A stretch of 64,000 nt of DNA from Vibrio porteresiae DSM 19223 (GTDB lineage Bacteria > Pseudomonadota > Gammaproteobacteria > Enterobacterales > Vibrionaceae). Positions 43,752 through 51,872 of the stretch are shown here, one piece after another. The stretch spans positions 186,001 to 250,000 of the forward strand of contig NZ_AP024895.1 in the NCBI RefSeq assembly GCF_024347055.1, given 5' to 3'. Position 1 is the stretch's first letter. Each line of letters starts with the position of its first letter. The notes below the pieces were generated by a model. It ran no database searches. It was not told the origin of the DNA and worked only from the letters and a program-made list of their open reading frames with translations. Made by a program: the position numbers and the translations under genes.

Positions 43752-44528
43752 CTATTGGGTAATTAAACGATACTCGGATTTAGTAAGAATCGCGTCTTCC
43801 AAAGGACCAATACCTTGTAGGGCGCTGTAGCCAAAGAAATTGGGTTTGAAGCCTGCACGTACTGCTTGTACATCTTTTTCGCTATCACGACCAAAGGTTT
43901 GGTCATCGGATAGACGATTAAGTAATGTACGGTGTGTGTCATCAAGTGGGGTATCAAATTCGCTATAACCTGCAACGGAAGAATAGAGGTTACTAAACTC
44001 ACCTGTTGCGTTTTCTTCTAAGTAGTAAGACACCATGCGTGACATAGTAGAGCGAAAATCTTGAACACTCTCTTGTTGGCTAAACGTGGTGGTTAACAGA
44101 TCTGCCCCGCCAGCATGTTGTGCTGTATTCGGTAGAAAACCTTCAGATGGAAAGACTAGATAAGCCATGATCGCATCATCTTTCGTGATAGCAGATAGAA
44201 TGAATTTGTCATCGCGGTAGTATTTGATCACATCACCACTGTAAGAGTGTTTGATATAGACCGGAGCGCCAAACGTTTCTTCCAATACATTAGCTGATGA
44301 ACGGATGTAAATTTTGTCGAGCTTTTGTTGTGATGGAATATCGGTAAATTGCGATAGACCAAAGTCATAGATTTTTTCTAAAGCATCGGATGAATCATTA
44401 AAGTTAGCTAAAGCGATAACAATCAGAGAAAGCAGCGCAATTAGCGGACCAAGTTTTTTTTGTAAGAATGCAATTAAGCCAGATGATTGCTCTGGGGTTG
44501 ACTCTTGATCGGTTGTTTCAATGGTCAT
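43752..44528 (-). CDS. Membrane-anchored protein of unknown function
   Basis: 258 residues with one transmembrane helix near residues 24-43 (KKLGPLIALLSLIVIALANF) after an acidic, Gln/Thr-rich cytoplasmic start. The remainder is soluble and acidic, with YIKHSYSGDVIKYYRDDKFILSAITKDDAIMAYLVF. I recognise no catalytic motif. It follows the 60-residue membrane protein with stop/start overlap and is the last gene of a six-gene minus-strand run with a lytic transglycosylase and lipoproteins, so an envelope role is likely. Confidence 0.6.
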   Translation of the reverse strand: MTIETTDQESTPEQSSGLIAFLQKKLGPLIALLSLIVIALANFNDSSDALEKIYDFGLSQFTDIPSQQKLDKIYIRSSANVLEETFGAPVYIKHSYSGDVIKYYRDDKFILSAITKDDAIMAYLVFPSEGFLPNTAQHAGGADLLTTTFSQQESVQDFRSTMSRMVSYYLEENATGEFSNLYSSVAGYSEFDTPLDDTHRTLLNRLSDDQTFGRDSEKDVQAVRAGFKPNFFGYSALQGIGPLEDAILTKSEYRLITQ

Positions 44529-44710
44529 TATTTTTTGATCTCATCAATTTTGTCAGATAGTGCTTGTTTGCCATTTTCAATCGTGTCGTTGACCTGCTCT
44601 TGGATTGATTCCATACGATCATTGCCAACCACTCCGGTGATCTCATCTTTGTATTGCACGCCAATGTAGATACCGATAACGATAAGAATCAAAGCTATAT
44701 ACTTAAACAT
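44528..44710 (-). CDS. Small single-pass membrane protein
   Basis: 60-residue protein: transmembrane helix MFKYIALILIVIGIYIGVQY, then a charged, probably helical tail (MESIQEQVNDTIENGKQALSDKIDEIKK). Tail Leu/Ile spacing suggests a short coiled coil. AGGAAG lies upstream of its start (reading the minus strand). Its stop overlaps the start of the next gene, indicating co-expression. Unknown function. Confidence 0.65.
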   Translation of the reverse strand: MFKYIALILIVIGIYIGVQYKDEITGVVGNDRMESIQEQVNDTIENGKQALSDKIDEIKK

Positions 44711-44762
44711 AACGTGCTTCCTGTGATGTTAGGCAGAGGCATCACGCCTCTGCATGTCATGA

Positions 44763-46346
44763 TTACTGATAAAGAGCCATGCGAGAGCTGACTTTTTTCA
44801 GATAGTTCTTTGTTTCATCATAAGGCAGATTATCAATCAGATGTTGATAAACCTCATCTGAACTCATGGAGTTAATGATGTCCGCCGCTTGACGAATATT
44901 TGTTGAGTGATCTGGGTTGAAGGCTCTAGCTACGTTCCCAGCCCCCGTATTGTAAGCCGCGATAGTACAGAAAGTGCGACTCTTATCGTCTTTAATCGCG
45001 CTCAGATACTTATCATTCAAAATATGCAGATAAGCCGTACCTGTCTCAACGTTAACTGGTGGTTGATACAATTCATCCGCTTCCATTGGGGCATCGATGT
45101 TACGAATGGTGCGGTTCACATCATAACCAGCACTGCTAGGCACTACCTGCATCAAACCATACGCCGGTACATGAGAAGTCGCATCTGGACGGAAGGAAGA
45201 TTCGCTATGCATAATTGCCATCACCAGCGCTGGGTTGACATCAAATTGCTTACTCTCTGTTTCTGCCATTGGACGATATTGTTCAGCCCGTTTTTTCAAT
45301 GAACCTTCAGGTAGCTTAATGGTGTAGCTAACCACTTTCATTGGCTTAGGTGTGGTGGTTGGCTTAGGTGCGGCTTGAGCCGTTTGTTTTGGTTCAATCT
45401 CTGCAGGTTTAGCAGATTCTTGCTCAGCAGGTGCGGGTATCTTTGCTGTTTGCTCATCAGGTGCGGGTATCTTTGCTGTTTGCTCATCAGTCTGTTCTGC
45501 CACTGGGCTTGCTGGAAGTGCTGCCGTTTGTTGCTCTTCAGATGGGCTTACTTGAGCTGGAGCTTGTGCGGTTTGTTCTGTTGTCTCTAGTGCTTGCTCT
45601 GAGGCGGTAGATTGAGCTGACTCTGCAACAGGTTCAGGAATACCTAGCTCTGCTCGTTTTGCTTTGTAGAGCGCGCGAAGTTTTTTGACGCGTTCTTGAG
45701 CATCGGTAACCAGTGCCATTTTTTTCTTATACGCGCGTTCGTAGATAAAAGAATCTGGAATGCCGGTATTCGTGTGAATCAAGCGTTCTGCTTGGTTATC
45801 CAGTTCGTTCATTTGAGCTTCAGTTTGCTCAACGATAAAGTTGTACTCTTTCCGCTCTTGTTCGGCTGAGTAGTCCACTTCTTGTTGCGATATTTGTGCA
45901 TCTGTCATAGCTAGTTTATCGCCATCGAGATCGACAGAGAGAGTGTCTAGCTGTTTTTCTGCTTCAGCATCTGAGGTATCCGCTGGCACTAAAACGGAAA
46001 TTGTTGCGGTATTATTTTCGTAGTCGATGACTTTTTTTACTGCATCATTGTCACTGTATTCCACTGATGTGGTTTGGTCTGAAACGTCTCCAGTCCCCCA
46101 GTTCTCAATGTGCTTAGCTTTTTCTGCGTCAAGCTTGGCGGTGTATTCATCACGCCACTGTTCATATTCGTCTAGGTATTGATTCACGTAGGCATAAAAC
46201 TCTTCGAGCTTTTGCTCATGAGTTTGATGCGATTGTGCAACCACTGAGTCTAGTTCAGCGAAAGGATCGGTCGCTGACCATGAAGTCGGGCTGACCATAG
46301 CGGTCATAAGTGCAAGAGTGATTGCAGAGAGTTTTGTTTTTTTCAC
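44763..46346 (-). CDS. Lytic murein transglycosylase (SLT domain, MltC-like) with repeat linker
   Basis: About 527 residues. GTG 46346 is chosen because it gives signal peptide MKKTKLSAITLALMTAMVSPTSWSA; the ATG at 46430 adds 28 residues without signal character. Residues about 30-245 resemble the N-terminal murein transglycosylase domain of MltC. Then a ~120-residue linker rich in Gln, Ala, Pro and Thr with a duplicated DEQTAKIPAP. The C-terminal ~150 residues are an SLT domain: catalytic Glu in MHSESSFRPDA (about residue 380), YGLMQVVP, IAAYNTGAGNVARAF. Cleaves peptidoglycan glycan strands with anhydro product formation. Adjacent lipoproteins suggest a linked envelope role. Confidence 0.85.
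   Translation of the reverse strand: MKKTKLSAITLALMTAMVSPTSWSATDPFAELDSVVAQSHQTHEQKLEEFYAYVNQYLDEYEQWRDEYTAKLDAEKAKHIENWGTGDVSDQTTSVEYSDNDAVKKVIDYENNTATISVLVPADTSDAEAEKQLDTLSVDLDGDKLAMTDAQISQQEVDYSAEQERKEYNFIVEQTEAQMNELDNQAERLIHTNTGIPDSFIYERAYKKKMALVTDAQERVKKLRALYKAKRAELGIPEPVAESAQSTASEQALETTEQTAQAPAQVSPSEEQQTAALPASPVAEQTDEQTAKIPAPDEQTAKIPAPAEQESAKPAEIEPKQTAQAAPKPTTTPKPMKVVSYTIKLPEGSLKKRAEQYRPMAETESKQFDVNPALVMAIMHSESSFRPDATSHVPAYGLMQVVPSSAGYDVNRTIRNIDAPMEADELYQPPVNVETGTAYLHILNDKYLSAIKDDKSRTFCTIAAYNTGAGNVARAFNPDHSTNIRQAADIINSMSSDEVYQHLIDNLPYDETKNYLKKVSSRMALYQ
45431..45490 (-). repeat. Perfect 30-base tandem duplication in the transglycosylase linker
   Basis: Two identical consecutive 30-base units, 45431-45460 and 45461-45490, each beginning GTGCGGGTATCTTTGCTGTT. 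They encode the DEQTAKIPAP duplication in the linker. Being in frame, expansion or loss by slippage would only change linker length. Confidence 0.9.
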
Positions 46347-46469
46347 AGTGCTTTCCCAGCCAGAGAGAGTCCAAAGAGAAAGAGACCACGAAATCGCAGT
46401 CTCTTTGATACCCAACCTAGAGGAGATCACCTATTCGGCACAACGCATCTAGGTGGGTACACCAGCTAA

Positions 46470-47075
46470 TTACATTTTTTTCAATGAAGTCAGAGCGTTT
46501 TGTAGATCTTTAGCTGCTTTGTCATCATTGAATTGTTTCCAAAGGGTGGTGTCGCTATTGGCGGCATCAACTACTTTGTTTACGTTAGCATCGAAGGCTG
46601 TCTGGTCCATACCGACTAACACATATAGGCCACCAGCAGGGCTCGCTTGACTAACGATCAAGCGGCTGTTGGTCAGTGAGCGAGTCACGATGTTTTTCGT
46701 TGCACTTTCAAACGATTCAACGATATTTTCGTCAGCGCCCGCTTCCGTGGTGGTTTTGGTAGTGCTTTCAATCGCCTGTTTAAACATGTTGTTCACGTCA
46801 GTTTGGAACTCTGCCGCTAGGTTAACACGAGCATCATTAATCGCGATTTTACGCATGACGGACATTCCCGCAGCGCTTTTTTTCGCATAACCTGTTGCGC
46901 CGATAGCAAGGTCTTTAGGCATGACATCACAGATCCATGATGGAGCTTCAACGGTAGGTGAATCAGGGAAAGTACATGGAGCAAAGTTTTGCGCTTCTTC
47001 AGTAGTTTCCGTATTCACTGTTTTACAACCCGCTAGGGCGAGCGTGATTACGCTCAGTGCGATTAATTTTTTCAT
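46470..47075 (-). CDS. LPP20-family lipoprotein
   Basis: 201 residues; signal MKKLIALSVITLALAGC with lipobox LAGC (Cys17). The mature protein has PSWICDVMPKDLAIGATGYAKKSAAGMSVMRKIAINDARVNLAAEF, the LPP20 pattern shared with flagellar FlgP-type lipoproteins, and a later GGLYVLVGMDQ strand. Outer-membrane location is likely (no Asp at +2). One base separates it from the upstream CsgG-like gene, so they are co-transcribed. Confidence 0.82.
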   Translation of the reverse strand: MKKLIALSVITLALAGCKTVNTETTEEAQNFAPCTFPDSPTVEAPSWICDVMPKDLAIGATGYAKKSAAGMSVMRKIAINDARVNLAAEFQTDVNNMFKQAIESTTKTTTEAGADENIVESFESATKNIVTRSLTNSRLIVSQASPAGGLYVLVGMDQTAFDANVNKVVDAANSDTTLWKQFNDDKAAKDLQNALTSLKKM

Positions 47076-47076
47076 T

Positions 47077-48066
47077 TTATAGACCTACATTTTTTGCGGT
47101 ACATTTGAGATCCCATATTGGGCATGGTTCAAATTTTAGTTTAGCTGAATCACCTTTCTTGATTTTTTGGGCAAGGTCTTCATCGATAGAAACCCATGAA
47201 TAATCAGGTTTTACAGCATCAGAAGCATTATTTACGACGTAACCTTTACCAATTTCAAAGGTTTCGATACCCGCGTCACTCTTCATTTGACTAGAGAATA
47301 CGATATCGGCTTTAGGAGTAACGTTACGTTTAGAACCGACACCGATTCGAACCATTGAACCAACTTCACATTGACGTAGTTCTTGAACTGGAGCACTTGC
47401 GGCTAGCATTTCTTGAAGTTCATGAGACTCTTTAACTGCTTCTTCAGATGCTTTTACAGCCATGCTGATATAAGTTGCATTATTAATTGGGCAGCGAGAG
47501 TTTCCAGTTTCAGTGGATAAGTTGTCATCACCTTTCAGTTCAACACGTTTTACCAACTGCATATCTGGAAGTGAGTACACTTTCATTACACCTTTTACAT
47601 CAGCTTCAAATTTACATTTAGAAGGAACGTGATGTACTTTTCCTTTCTTGTCTTTATAGCTATACGCTTTTTCGAATTTGTAGCTCAAATCTGAAGAGGT
47701 GAGCTGTGTGACTACTGCATAGTCTGCAATTGCGACCCCTTTGCTATTGTAACGGCCGCTTTGTTCTGCCAATTTAATTTCACTAGTTAGTTTCTTCGCA
47801 ATTTTGCGATCTACGAGAACAGTACCAGTCTCAACAACTTGACCTTCGATGGCATCAAGCATTGTTCCTTGAATACGTTTTACCGCAGGGTCTTTAAAAT
47901 CAACGTCTACTGGTAGAACTATGACTTTACTTGATGTACTGGTTTTGGTTGGTACATCTGAATTGGTCAAAGGAACAGTAGTATCAGGTGTGCATACCTT
48001 ATCTACGGTGACACAGCCAGAAAGTAAAGCAACCACACCAAGGGCCACTGCGGTTTGTTTAAACAT
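47077..48066 (-). CDS. Lipoprotein, possibly CsgG/FlgO/LpoB-like
   Basis: About 329 residues; signal MFKQTAVALGVVALLSGC with lipobox LSGC. ATG 48066 is preceded by GGAG nine bases upstream; the longer frame to 48114 lacks signal character. The mature part has KVIVLPVDVDF, then DAIEGQVVETGTVLVDRKIAKKL and ADYAVVTQLTSSDL, reminiscent of the CsgG/FlgO/LpoB fold (strand, helix, alternative assembly), plus cysteines near the C terminus. The family match is weak. It lies between two LPP20-like lipoprotein genes. Confidence 0.65.
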   Translation of the reverse strand: MFKQTAVALGVVALLSGCVTVDKVCTPDTTVPLTNSDVPTKTSTSSKVIVLPVDVDFKDPAVKRIQGTMLDAIEGQVVETGTVLVDRKIAKKLTSEIKLAEQSGRYNSKGVAIADYAVVTQLTSSDLSYKFEKAYSYKDKKGKVHHVPSKCKFEADVKGVMKVYSLPDMQLVKRVELKGDDNLSTETGNSRCPINNATYISMAVKASEEAVKESHELQEMLAASAPVQELRQCEVGSMVRIGVGSKRNVTPKADIVFSSQMKSDAGIETFEIGKGYVVNNASDAVKPDYSWVSIDEDLAQKIKKGDSAKLKFEPCPIWDLKCTAKNVGL

Positions 48067-48132
48067 AATAGACAACTCCATATTGTATTTATTACCCGCT
48101 ATGCGTCGGGCCATTTGTGTTTTTTAATATTT

Positions 48133-49116
48133 TTAATTAGTTAGACCAAGCGCCGACCAAATGCCTTTCTCATTGATGATGTCTGAGAAATTGCGTTCGG
48201 AGCCTTCATTGGCCAAATCATAGCCAGACATTGAGTTACCCGTAGAGATGATCTCTTGGGTAGCAATGACATGGCGATTTTGATTATTGGTCAGACTCAG
48301 AGTGGTAACCTTGGTTGAGATGTACGATGACGCCATAAAGGCACGCCGAAACTCTGAGGTCATTTTTAAGGTGTGAGTGGCCCTGCTATTGGCCCCCATG
48401 GTGGTCGCTATCCCTTGTTCATTGAGACTGCGCGCGAGAAATTCAGCGCTCTTTTTATCGTGGGAAGAGTGCACGATACGCACCAATAAACGAGATTGCA
48501 TGACAGACACTTTTTCGAGCAGTGTTTTTACTGCAGGCGCATTAGGTATGCTTTGCTCTGGAGTAAGGGCTGCTAACATTGCCATACGGACGATAACTGA
48601 ATCTCGATATTCACTGGCATTTTGGTTGGCCATCCACCAAATAAGTGGATCTTGATGTGTTAGCGCGTCTAGCTGTATTTTCGCTTGCTCATTGGTATTG
48701 CGAATATCAGTTTTCAGCTGCTGGATAACGGTTGGTTTTTTAATTCTGGCTTGAACAAAGTAGGCAATATCGTTTTTTTCACTCTTGGTATATTCAATAC
48801 TAGTAAAGGTAACGTTTGCCGTTTCGCTATTTATGTTGTTATCAATAACAGAATAATTATTGGATTTGTCATTAAAGCTTTTCGCCACTTCACGCATGGA
48901 GAAGGACGAATTGACTTGAGTCCAAAGGTCAGAGTTAATTTGGCTTAGGGCTGATTGTTTCGCGGAATTTAAACTGCGCCCTTGTCCAACGGCTTGAATG
49001 TAGTCGCTGTTGGTTTCTTCAGGGGCTGAATACCAGCTTGGTGGCGTGGTCGACTGACACGCACTAAGCACTAGCATCATCAATGAAGATGCTATTAACC
49101 TTTTGATTTTTTTCAT
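48133..49116 (-). CDS. LPP20-like lipoprotein with C-terminal extension
   Basis: 327 residues; signal peptide with lipobox LSAC (Cys20). N-terminal domain: PPSWYSAPEETNSDYIQAVGQGRSLNSAKQSALSQI, the LPP20 pattern also present in the N-terminal domain of FlgT-type proteins. The C-terminal half (LLVRIVHSSHDKKSAEFLARSLNEQG) may be a second domain. First gene of the minus-strand envelope run. The order LPP20-like, CsgG-like, LPP20 recalls the FlgT/FlgO/FlgP set of vibrio flagella, but here next to a lytic transglycosylase. Confidence 0.72.
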   Translation of the reverse strand: MKKIKRLIASSLMMLVLSACQSTTPPSWYSAPEETNSDYIQAVGQGRSLNSAKQSALSQINSDLWTQVNSSFSMREVAKSFNDKSNNYSVIDNNINSETANVTFTSIEYTKSEKNDIAYFVQARIKKPTVIQQLKTDIRNTNEQAKIQLDALTHQDPLIWWMANQNASEYRDSVIVRMAMLAALTPEQSIPNAPAVKTLLEKVSVMQSRLLVRIVHSSHDKKSAEFLARSLNEQGIATTMGANSRATHTLKMTSEFRRAFMASSYISTKVTTLSLTNNQNRHVIATQEIISTGNSMSGYDLANEGSERNFSDIINEKGIWSALGLTN

Positions 49117-49357
49117 ATTGAATAGACAACACTTAAGCCAAATAATAGTTTTATCTGCCCGAACGCTCTTATAACTAGAGTCTTTCCCTGTTCGAACAGT
49201 GCGCAGAACGATGGCAAACCCACCAGCTCTTTACATTTATTTACTGGTAGAATGCTAACTATCAATGTAGCCAAATTAAATCTAAATTTTAGATCCATAT
49301 CTAAAAATATGAACTTGATCAGATAATCGGTGTCTGAAAAGTGGAACTAACCCTAAT

Positions 49358-49945
49358 TTATTTGAAATTTAGGGTTGTTATTCGTTCTGAAATATGACGT
49401 CGAATAAATGGCGTCAATTCTTTGTCAAACCAAGAGTTACGTTTTAGCCAAATATTGTTGCGTGGAGAGGGATGAGGTAAGGGAATATAACGAGGTGCCC
49501 AACGTTGCCACTGTTTTACTGTCTCCGTTAGAGTGGCGGGTTTGTTGGGTAAATAATAACCTTGCGCATAATTTCCCACTAATAAAGTCATTTCTATATT
49601 AGGAAGGTAATTAAGGATCTTCTCGTGCCACAAGGGAGCACACTCTTTACGTGGTGGTTTATCGCCACTGTAGCCTTTCCCTGGGTAACAAAAGCCCATG
49701 GGCATAATCGCGATTTGTGTTTCGTCGTAAAAGGTCTCTTTATTCAGTCCCATCCACATGCGTAAACGTTCACCACTGGGGTCATTCCAAGGAATAGAGG
49801 TTGCGTGTACGCGAGTCCCTGGCGCCTGACCAATAATTAAAATCCGAGCACTAGAGTGTGCCCGAATCACAGGATTTGCACCTAAAGGTAGGTGAGGTTC
49901 GCAAACACGACATTGGCGAACCTCTTGTAATATCTGCTCTAACAT
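49358..49945 (-). CDS. Uracil-DNA glycosylase superfamily protein
   Basis: 195 residues of the UDG fold. CRVCEPHLPLG at the N terminus (only two cysteines here, unlike the four-Cys iron-sulfur family 4 enzymes), motif A IGQAPGTRVH (38-47), DPSGERLRMWMGL, and motif B HPSPRN (158-163), where the His would contact the base. It may be a repair glycosylase or a non-canonical relative. It abuts the upstream dehydrogenase gene (shared base at 49945). Its stop lies in a short AACCCTAA/TTAGGGTT inverted repeat. Confidence 0.82.
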   Translation of the reverse strand: MLEQILQEVRQCRVCEPHLPLGANPVIRAHSSARILIIGQAPGTRVHATSIPWNDPSGERLRMWMGLNKETFYDETQIAIMPMGFCYPGKGYSGDKPPRKECAPLWHEKILNYLPNIEMTLLVGNYAQGYYLPNKPATLTETVKQWQRWAPRYIPLPHPSPRNNIWLKRNSWFDKELTPFIRRHISERITTLNFK

Positions 49946-50871
49946 CAGTAGCCTTTGCTAAAGTCGACCGTGTTATCCAGTTGAAAGCCGTCATTCCATA
50001 GCGCATAGTTGTGAGCAAATTGCTCGACCACTTGGCTTGGGAAACTTAAGGCAGCAATGTGTGGAGTCACGGTTATCGAGTGGTGATGCCAGAATGGATG
50101 TTCTGGATCTAACGGCTCTTTATCAAACACATCCAAGAACGCATGCTGAATATGACCTTGTGCAATCGCATCGATTAAGTCTGGCTCAACCAAGGTTTTG
50201 CCACGCCCCACGTTAAACAGCAACGCATTTTGGCAATTCGACAAGGTATCGAGATTGAGTAAGCCGCGAGTGTGTTCGGTGTTTGGTAGGGTGTTGACCA
50301 CGATATCGGCGTTGGCAAATGCCGTCGCTAACTCACTACGATGATAAATCTGACTAAATTGCCCCTCTTTCGGTGGAATGCCGGTGCTGTTTACTCCCAC
50401 CACTTTGAGACCCATGCTGGTGGCGACACGACTTAAGTATCCACCGATAGAACCCGTACCCAAAATCACCATCTCTTTACCTATGATGGAGTCGTAGAGA
50501 TGCGGAGTCCACTGTGCCGCTTCTTGCTGTTGACGATAGAGTGGAAAATGGCGGTAGTGGCTGATGAGGTAACCGATCACATATTCGGAAATTAATTGAC
50601 CAAAAATACCTTTGATATTGGTGAGCACATAATCACTGCGTTTAGGCTCGATAACCAGTGCATCAACACCGGCATATACTGACTGTAACCACTCAAGTTT
50701 AGGAAACTCATCAAGACAACGCGCTGCCATTGGTGGGGCTGCAAGCAGAATGGTCGCTTGCGATCTGTCATCGGTGATGTGTAGATCTTCAAGTTGCAAA
50801 CGCTCGACCGATTGACGGTACATTTCGTCGTGCTCAGTCAAAATATAGAGTTGATGTTGAAAATTGTTCAT
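49945..50871 (-). CDS. D-2-hydroxyacid dehydrogenase (GhrA-like)
   Basis: 308 residues. NAD(P)-binding GTGSIGGYLSR at 138-148, substrate-side KLEWLQSVYAGVDAL, VGRGKTLVEPDL (catalytic Arg region), LDVFDKEPLDPEHPFW (catalytic Glu) and VTPHIAA (catalytic His). Reduces 2-oxoacids such as glyoxylate or hydroxypyruvate; exact substrate unknown. Divergent from yjaG and translationally coupled to the glycosylase-like gene. Confidence 0.88.
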   Translation of the reverse strand: MNNFQHQLYILTEHDEMYRQSVERLQLEDLHITDDRSQATILLAAPPMAARCLDEFPKLEWLQSVYAGVDALVIEPKRSDYVLTNIKGIFGQLISEYVIGYLISHYRHFPLYRQQQEAAQWTPHLYDSIIGKEMVILGTGSIGGYLSRVATSMGLKVVGVNSTGIPPKEGQFSQIYHRSELATAFANADIVVNTLPNTEHTRGLLNLDTLSNCQNALLFNVGRGKTLVEPDLIDAIAQGHIQHAFLDVFDKEPLDPEHPFWHHHSITVTPHIAALSFPSQVVEQFAHNYALWNDGFQLDNTVDFSKGY

Positions 50872-50942
50872 AAGCGTGACTTTTTTCCCTGCTGGTTATC
50901 CAGTACACTTCCGCTGTCTTTTTCTGCAACGATTGAGTGACT

Positions 50943-51530
50943 ATGCTACAAAACCCTCTACAGCTTCGCCTTGAGAAGTTTGAACCTTGGCAACAGATTA
51001 CCTTTATGGCGTGCTTATGTGAACGTATGTATCCTAATTACGCTGTTTTTTGTGAACACACTGAGTTTGCCGAGGCTCGTGGCTATCGTGAAATTCTCGA
51101 TAGCGTGTGGGAGTTAATGACGGTAAAAAATGCCAAAATTAACTTTGAGCGTCAGTTAGAAAAGTTGGAGGAGCTGATTCCTAGTTCTCAAGACTATGAA
51201 TTCTATGGCGTCTATCCAGCAATCGATGCATGTGAAGCATTAGCCACATTGCTCCATGGCTTACTTGACCGTGAAGGTCTATTTGAATCGATGATTGATG
51301 TTAGCCAAGTGTCTGTTCGTACTGTCGCTCAACTTGAAGAAGCGCAAGGTGCAGAAGAGATCACGAACGCCAATCAAAAAGAGAATGAAGCTGTTTGTGC
51401 TGAATGGGATGTGCAGTGGGCTATCTACCGTCCATTAAAAGACGCGCAAGAGCGTGACATTCAATTGATTAAAGATTTGCGCCAAGAGCTGCGTGAAGAA
51501 GCGATCAGTAATATCGGCATGAGCCTATAA
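50943..51530 (+). CDS. yjaG: YjaG family protein (DUF416)
   Basis: 195-residue protein strongly like E. coli YjaG: MLQNPLQLRLEKFEPWQQITFMACLCERMYPNYAVFCE, LDSVWELMTVKNAKINF, YGVYPAIDACEAL, EWDVQWAIYRPLK and ERDIQLIKDLRQELREEAISNIG. ATG 50943 reproduces the E. coli start; GTG 50937 is upstream in frame. Function unknown. Typical of gammaproteobacterial chromosomes. A strong terminator follows. Confidence 0.92.
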   Translation: MLQNPLQLRLEKFEPWQQITFMACLCERMYPNYAVFCEHTEFAEARGYREILDSVWELMTVKNAKINFERQLEKLEELIPSSQDYEFYGVYPAIDACEALATLLHGLLDREGLFESMIDVSQVSVRTVAQLEEAQGAEEITNANQKENEAVCAEWDVQWAIYRPLKDAQERDIQLIKDLRQELREEAISNIGMSL

Positions 51531-51570
51531 ACTCAGCGATGTTTAAGGCATGCATTGCCGTGAACATGAT

Positions 51571-51608
51571 AAAAACGGCCTCAGATAATCTTCTGAGGCC
51601 GTTTTTTT
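51571..51608 (+). terminator. Intrinsic terminator after yjaG
   Basis: Stem AAAAACGGCCTCAG / CTGAGGCCGTTTTT around ATAATCTT, with the T-run continuing. Forty bases after the yjaG stop. Confidence 0.92.
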
Positions 51609-51652
51609 ATGTTTTAAAACTATTAACTAGATGATTGTATTGGCATCTGCGC

Positions 51653-51872
51653 GCGCGAGCTCCCTCCCCCCCCCTCCCTCTAAAGAAGGAGGGGGCCGAT
51701 CGAGATCGTTGTGGCCTATGCGCTGGAGTCGTGGGTTTTATCGCGGTGGTCGAACATGCAGCAAATACAAAAATAACCGCGAGCTCGATCCGGTCTTCGA
51801 GCATGCGGTGATCACCAAAATCACGGCGCACGCGGTCTGGTTCTCCCCCTTGTTTTTTAGGGGGAGTTAGAG
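51653..51872 (+). repeat. Dispersed hairpin-ended repeat, copy 2 (longest)
   Basis: About 210 bases. The left end is a C/G hairpin (CTCCCTC - TAAA - GAAGGAG region, 51673-51695) followed by CCGATCGAGATCGTTGTGGC. The right end is GTGATCACCAAAATCACGG, then hairpin CTCCCCCTT - GTTTTT - AGGGGGAG. The right half matches copy 1 (inverted) and the left half matches copy 3. The frame inside it is not a gene. The IS50-like element is inserted at its right edge. Confidence 0.7.
51864..51872. repeat. 9-bp target-site duplication, left side of IS50-like element
   Basis: GAGTTAGAG directly before the left end, repeated exactly at 53372-53380 after the right end. Nine bases is the duplication size of Tn5/IS50. 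Confidence 0.92.

Noticed and set aside
45421..45490. Possible CRISPR-like repeats
   Set aside because: Only two adjacent identical 30-base units with no spacers, inside a coding linker. No cas genes in the window.
43752..49116. Envelope cluster as a flagellar or curli operon
   Set aside because: No flagellin, rod, hook, csgA or csgB genes nearby, and the LPP20/CsgG similarity is only partial. Kept as a hypothesis rather than an assignment.
49113..49298. 61-residue minus-strand frame upstream of the LPP20-like gene
   Set aside because: It overlaps the real start region, has no ribosome-binding site and shows no family features.
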